NCBI GenBank assembly: GCA_902806575.1
Contig: CADCXD010000006.1
Coordinates: 310,001 to 374,000 of the forward strand
Length of the DNA stretch: 64,000 nt
Source: Jackrogersella multiformis
Taxonomy: Eukaryota > Ascomycota > Sordariomycetes > Xylariales > Hypoxylaceae
Direction: 5' to 3'
Notes under the pieces: generated by a model
Databases searched by the model: none
The model's input: only the letters and a program-made list of their open reading frames with translations
What the model was told of the DNA's origin: nothing
Part shown: positions 59,401 through 64,000 of the stretch, one piece after another
How positions within the stretch are numbered: the first letter of the stretch is position 1
Layout of the letters: each line of letters opens with the position of its first letter
Position numbers and translations under genes: made by a program

Positions 59401-61570
59401 GAGTCTCCTTCTATGCCTTTGGATGGAAGTCGCTCTTTAATCTCGGAAGATCGCCAGTCGATGAAGCCCGAGTCTGTAACGGAGAATATAGGGTACTTCT
59501 CTGCGAGCTTCTGAGCGAAGGGAAGCAGTGATATAGTCATAGTCACCGGTGCGGCCTCTTGTGTGGTACTCTCCACATCTACCACGCCCGTCATTCGCCT
59601 TGTCAGAGCCAGAGGGGCTTGCGTCACATAGTTGCTCCTATGCTTCACAGACAAGAGGGCCTCCATCATACCAACCGGGAACCAGCGCCGACCAGCCTCG
59701 ATCCATTGTATAATCTCGTTGATCTCTTCAATCTCTTTGATGGTACGAATATTGTTGAGCTGTCGAATTTCGGCGTCGATTTGGTCAGCGCGTGTCTTGT
59801 CGGCATCTGCGAGCACCTCGTTGATGTCATCGACAAGATCGACTTTCGCAAGGGAATTGAGACTCGTGTTCAGCTTGAAGTAATCGCCAGCGCACTTGTA
59901 CCGTAGTGTTTCCAAAATCTTGCCTCGCCACTCGGAAATGCCGGCCCGGCTAGGGTCTTTGAGGATTGGCATGTTGTCCATACGATATGTAATATACTTG
60001 TCAATGTCGTCAGCGTTATAGTCGGATATCGGAATGGTGTCGAACTTGATTCCATTTGTGTGCTCGAGCTCCGAGATCATCTCCGGTCGAGCAGTCAAGA
60101 AAATGCGGACTTTCTTGGTGTCAGCCACCGCTGTCAGTCTCTGGAGCAGTGGAAGAAGCTCCTTGTCGATACCATCGAGAAAGAGGAAGAAGGTTGTGTC
60201 TAGGTTCATGCGCTCCTTGTTATTGATAAATAGCTGCTGCCAGAGGTCGACTGAGCTGTCAAAGTCAGAAGACCGCTCGAGGATTTGGAACACGGACTTG
60301 GTCATCGCTTCGTATGCCGTCGAGATCTGCCAGAGTAACGTCCGCGAAACTATCTCCAATATGCTGCTGGTATCTTCGTCGTCGGATTTCCTCTTTTCGC
60401 CCTCCATAAAAAAGTATGCGGTGACGGCCCGGGAGGTAGGCCCAGCTCGACTCATCTTCCTAAGATATCTCAGGGTGTTGGCCATCATCGACGTCTTTCC
60501 TGAGCCATTCTTGCCCCCTAGGACTATAACAGGCTTCGATGGGAATGACGACTTTGACCATTCTACGAAGTCTTCGTGATCTATAATCCATTTGCCGGTC
60601 TCGTCGACCAGCATATTCTTACGAGAGTCGAAGGCTCTCTGCCAGCTCGGAATCGGTTCCCCATCATTATCTAACGTGTTTGGGGGGAAGCCTAGCGCTT
60701 TGGCGATGGTAGTGCGCCACTTCTTAGCTTCCTGGTCTTTCTTCTGCTCCTTCTGACCGTCGAGCATCAGCTTGATGTCTCCGGCGCTGTCGCTCACTAT
60801 CTTGTAGGTCTGCGCATTTACTAAGAGGGACTCTTTCGCATTGAGCTTGTCCATCATGCTAAGCAGGTCCTTGATGCCGTTGTCGTTGAGGAACAGCTGC
60901 TTCGTGAAAGCGAAAAGCTTGTTGTGCTTCTTGCGCAGCCGGATCGTGCGGTCGCATATCTCTACAAATAGTCTGAGATTCTGGACAGCAACACGCGTGA
61001 GCTTCGCGTCCATCCGTCCCTGGTAGGATTCCAGGCGCTCGAGGAACTCGGTGCATTTCTCGAGAAGCTCGGCGAGGTTCTCGAATATGCCCTCGTATCC
61101 TTGCCAGGCCTGGATGACGAATGTGAGCGCGTTGTAGCACATCCCCGCTGGGGCAAAGACCTATGTTGAGATGTTAGCAAGCGGTGAACGTGAATATCCA
61201 ACCTGATCCGCAATATTGTGAGCCCAGCTCCAGTTATTAGAACACGTACGGTTGAAGCTCCATCAGCGACTATTCCTCCAACGGTGTTTATACATTGCAA
61301 TGTCCTGCCCACAATACCCTTGAATACGGCAAACTTCTCCGATTTCTTCTTGTCCGAGTCTTGCACATCGTCGATATACTTGAGCACGGCATTGATGTCG
61401 AGTGTCGTCTGAACCTTTTTCGGGTCTCCGCCGGCTAGCTCGATGACTTTGTTATGGACTTCCTTCCAGATTGCCTCTATTTCCTTTTGATCGGATAGAT
61501 CCGCCGCTTTCTCAGCAGTGGAGCTTGTGCTCAAGACGCTACTCGACGTTTGTAGCGTCGGCGGCGCCAT
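56484..61570 (-). CDS. Goodbye-NACHT-TPR NLR-like protein with C-terminal zinc finger
   Basis: Minus strand. Exon 1 61570-61250 and exon 2 from 61160 join via GTACGT/ATAG as DGAST/VFAPAG. The first 150 residues match the fungal Goodbye domain. The P-loop ATPase has Walker A GGKNGSGKTS (about 322-331) and Walker B FFLFLDGIDKE (about 432-442). If a GTAAGT..TCAG intron at 58596-58682 is spliced, exon 2 ends at 58683 and exon 3 58595-56484 follows in phase, giving one 1636-aa protein; if not, exon 2 stops at 58620 (953 aa) and the downstream frame is a separate 703-aa protein. The 3' part has a helical TPR-like region (KAVDLNPNNWHACHFLS), a low-complexity Ser/Pro stretch and a Cys-rich zinc finger (CEGCYKQWTV ... 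CADCLGATQLDAEC). I favour one gene. Members act in non-self recognition or programmed cell death; ligand unknown. Confidence 0.85.
56573..56585. repeat. C13/G13 homopolymer inside coding sequence
   Basis: Thirteen C on the plus strand (G on the coding strand) encode the GGGG stretch near the NLR C-terminus. A one-base length error or polymorphism would change the last 30 codons, so the predicted C-terminus is uncertain. Confidence 0.8.
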
Positions 61571-63230
61571 CTTGGCACTAGTTGTCTCGGGTAGCGGCGT
61601 GTCAATCTGCGTGTCTTATTCAACTATAGCTTCTCATCGATGTACTTTCGTGGTCACAGGTGTGTTGTAATATTTAACTTATTCATCTCGGCTTGCTTTG
61701 GTTCGAGCCATGGTGATCTCGAATCCCTTTAAACGATTTGGTCCTTATGCGGCTCTTCAAGTAGCCACACCACAGCCCCCCTATGCAGTCAGCTCAGCTA
61801 AGCCAGATACCCTCCATCACAGCTAATTCGTCGAATCATTATGGATGTGAACCGGTGGATTGTATTAGGTGATTGGAATGGTAACAGCGCTTGTGCATTG
61901 CCCTTGTTCTGCCTAGTAACGAAGGATCCTGCCCCACGGGACCACATCTATGAGCTGATCCAAGGGTCTGGCTGTTCGAGCCTTCGAGGCGCCCTACACT
62001 AGGTATTCTGACGCAATAGCTCCCAGGGTCGATCCCTTCAAACAGACTGTGGCGTGGATAGGATCAAGTCGTTATATCCCTTGCTTCTTGTCGGTGAAAG
62101 TTCGCATGGAGTTACATTGGAGATCCTCTAGAAGGATCGTATCCCGCAGATGTGGAAACATTGAAAGTCGGAAAATAGCAGTTGATGAAACACAGCCGTG
62201 CTATTCGCCATCCCTGAACTCGGATTACGGCAAAGCTGGACTAGGTACCTACCTAGGTAGGTAAACAATGAGCATCGACGTAAAATCTAAGAACCATTGC
62301 TCAGCTTTCTGGGGTAGCTAGGGCGGTAGGTCGGTAAGGCGGACCTATTACTCGTTGCTTTCTGGTCCGAGATCACCAACGCCACCAACTTCAGGTGGCC
62401 AACCAGTTAAAAATATCAATCCATGAATACTCAACTCTTTCACCTTGTAAGTCCCACAACCATACGTAATGAGGCATACTTTAAAAGCGTTCGCTTGATC
62501 ATACCGAAAATTGACGTTATTCGCTTTTAATATGTCACATCCTCAAATGCATGGTGATAAATTAGATGGCTTCGATCAGGTATCTACCTTAGCAGCTGCC
62601 TAGGTACCTAGAGAGTATGAGGTTGTGAGGTTGCGCATAGGTAATTCCCACCGACGCCTTCGGCGGCCAGAGATTCGACCACCAGATCTTAGAAAACATA
62701 TCCCATGTCGTGTCACCCTTACTTGTGGCCGATATATTTACCATTAGGACCAATTAGCTCGCTCTTTAATGTTGCAACCGACCCGATTTGGATGCTCAAT
62801 GGGACCAGCCAGCTCTACTTTACTGAATTCAGCTGATGAAGTCCACTCCATCTTCGCTAACCAACCAGCTTCACACTCATCCCGTCCGCCACCTCTAAAA
62901 TCGGATAGGTACGGCTCGTCTGCATGCAATATTGGAAGTAAATATTGAACATCCCTAAACAGATCGGATTCGTTTGCAAGCTGTCCGTTATGTCCGCCCT
63001 ACTTCCACCTACTACTAATATCATAGTTCTTACATTTATTGATACGCCGGCAGTTAAATGGCGGTCTGGGACTGTCATCGTATATGTAGCTAGCTATGGA
63101 TCTATGATATTACTAGCTTAGGTGTCGTGGAAAATGATACCCCAATAGCCAAGCCACGGTCAATTGACAGCCACCACTTATACGCAATAATGATGAGTCA
63201 CGATCGCCACTCCTTTCCCAGATCACCCAC
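61571..63230. other. intergenic region NLR / AA9 LPMO
   Basis: About 1.66 kb with ACCTAGGT repeats near 62242-62264 and 62598-62611. Minor frames at 62049-62264 and 62744-63078 show no features. Between the NLR start and the LPMO 3' end; no gene supported. Confidence 0.6.
62242..62264. repeat. ACCTAGGT palindrome cluster
   Basis: TAGGTACCTACCTAGGTAGG plus TAA, a compact self-complementary block of the dispersed motif. Confidence 0.8.
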
Positions 63231-64000
63231 TTAACACTGGATCACGGGAACGTTACCCGGGGCGCTGTACGGCTTTCCGCCGTTGTCGGGCTGGCCGGTC
63301 AGGCCGTAGATGTTGACAACAATGCTCTGGTCATTCTTCTGGTAGGCGCCAGGGAAGCCAACGGTCGAGCTGGGGGAGAACGTGCCGCTCCCGCTGACCT
63401 TGATCTGGGCGCAGGATATGTAGAACTGGGCGCCGTTGGCCGTCTTAGCCGAGTGCAGCGCCAGGATCTCGACGCGCATGAGGTAGTCCCCAGGAGCGAT
63501 GCATTGGGGGAGGTTGAAGTTGACCCAGCCCTGCTGCGCGATCATGTGGTCGACTCCCCACTGCTTGCTCGACGTGTCGAACGTGTCCTCCCAGATCTTG
63601 AACCACTTGAGCCCCGCCTTGCTCGCCGTCGCTGCGTTGTCCACCTTGGCTAGCCACGCCGTGACCGGGCCCTTGTGCGACTTCGCGATCGGGTTGTCCG
63701 GGTCGTTGGGGATTTGCGCACCGCCGATGACATGGCCGAAGTAAGCTCCGAGCTTGTCTCCGGGAGCCACGCTGATGACCTTGTCGGAAGTGGTGCCCTG
63801 CTTCTGGCAGATTATGTCTATGAGGCTTGGGGTTAGTATTTCCTTCCTCCGCGATGCACGACCGGATCGTAGGAGGTATTCTCGGGTACCCCAGAAAGTT
63901 GTAGATATCCTTACCTTGCGATGTCACATCGTAGACGGGGTTATTATCTCTCGGGGCCCGAAGACCAACTAGCGAACCTTGCTTCTGGTCGTTCACTGAG
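63231..64000 (-). CDS. AA9 lytic polysaccharide monooxygenase (partial)
   Basis: Minus strand, 5' end outside the window. The visible exons are 64000-63915 (partial) and 63817-63231, joined by a 97-base intron (GTAAGG, ATACTAACC, ATAG) as VTSQ/DIICQKQG. The reading SVNDQKQGSLVGLRAPRDNNP matches the start region of mature AA9 enzymes, so only the signal peptide and first residues, including the copper-ligand His1, are missing. The second copper histidine is in EILALHSA and the axial Tyr in AQFYISCAQIKV. Ends GNVPVIQC with no CBM1. AA9 enzymes oxidatively cleave cellulose or related glucans outside the cell, driven by cellobiose dehydrogenase or phenols. Confidence 0.93.

Noticed and set aside
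2648..62264. ACCTAGGT repeats as CRISPR or telomere-type arrays
   Set aside because: Copies are irregularly spaced, palindromic and lack unique spacers or TTAGGG units; this is a eukaryote.

Overview
The window is chromosomal DNA of a filamentous ascomycete (Pezizomycotina, most likely a sordariomycete). The basis is gene architecture: GT..AG introns of about 50-120 bases with CTRAY-type branch sites, a TamA/Dal81-type Zn2Cys6 regulator, a TCO89-type TORC1 subunit, an AA9 polysaccharide monooxygenase, Crh-type GPI transglycosylase, and STAND/NLR-type proteins with fungal N-terminal domains. The secreted polysaccharide-active enzymes suggest a plant-associated or wood/litter-decomposing fungus; the exact order cannot be fixed from this sequence. 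I see no rRNA, credible tRNA, CRISPR or intact autonomous transposon.

Layout. 0-12 kb: 3' end of COX15 (heme A synthase), lysyl-tRNA synthetase KRS1 with three TGAGTCA boxes upstream, an ankyrin protein with a fungal STAND-type N-terminal domain, two small terminal-inverted-repeat elements, an ABCG transporter and a five-part FAD amine oxidase gene (four exons). 12-24 kb: a 5.9 kb gene-free tract rich in the palindrome ACCTAGGT, a GPI-anchored GH16/Crh enzyme, another gene-poor tract and an MFS_5 (molybdate-type) transporter. 25-31 kb: TCO89-like protein, a small membrane protein and a decayed CorA-like gene. 31-44 kb: long gene-free stretches around the TamA/Dal81 regulator, a secreted GH16-like protein, and an intronless luciferase-like flavin monooxygenase that may be of bacterial origin. 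44-62 kb: a VIT/VWA protein divergently paired with a nine-exon protein carrying a fungal STAND-like N-terminus, a small membrane protein, a type III polyketide synthase, a glycosylasparaginase, and a large Goodbye/NACHT/TPR/zinc-finger NLR. The window ends inside an AA9 LPMO gene.

How the genes relate. Most are ordinary scattered housekeeping, transport and secreted-enzyme genes. Nitrogen and amino-acid themes recur (KRS1 with putative Cpc1/Gcn4 sites, TamA, TCO89/TORC1, glycosylasparaginase, amine oxidase) but they are not clustered in a way that proves co-regulation. The most unusual part is 44.5-61.6 kb, where a VIT/VWA protein, a STAND-like N-terminal protein and a full NLR-like protein lie together; this looks like non-self-recognition (fungal innate-immunity type) gene content, although no function is demonstrated. 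All exon coordinates below are hand-derived by phase-matching splice sites and should be treated as predictions.
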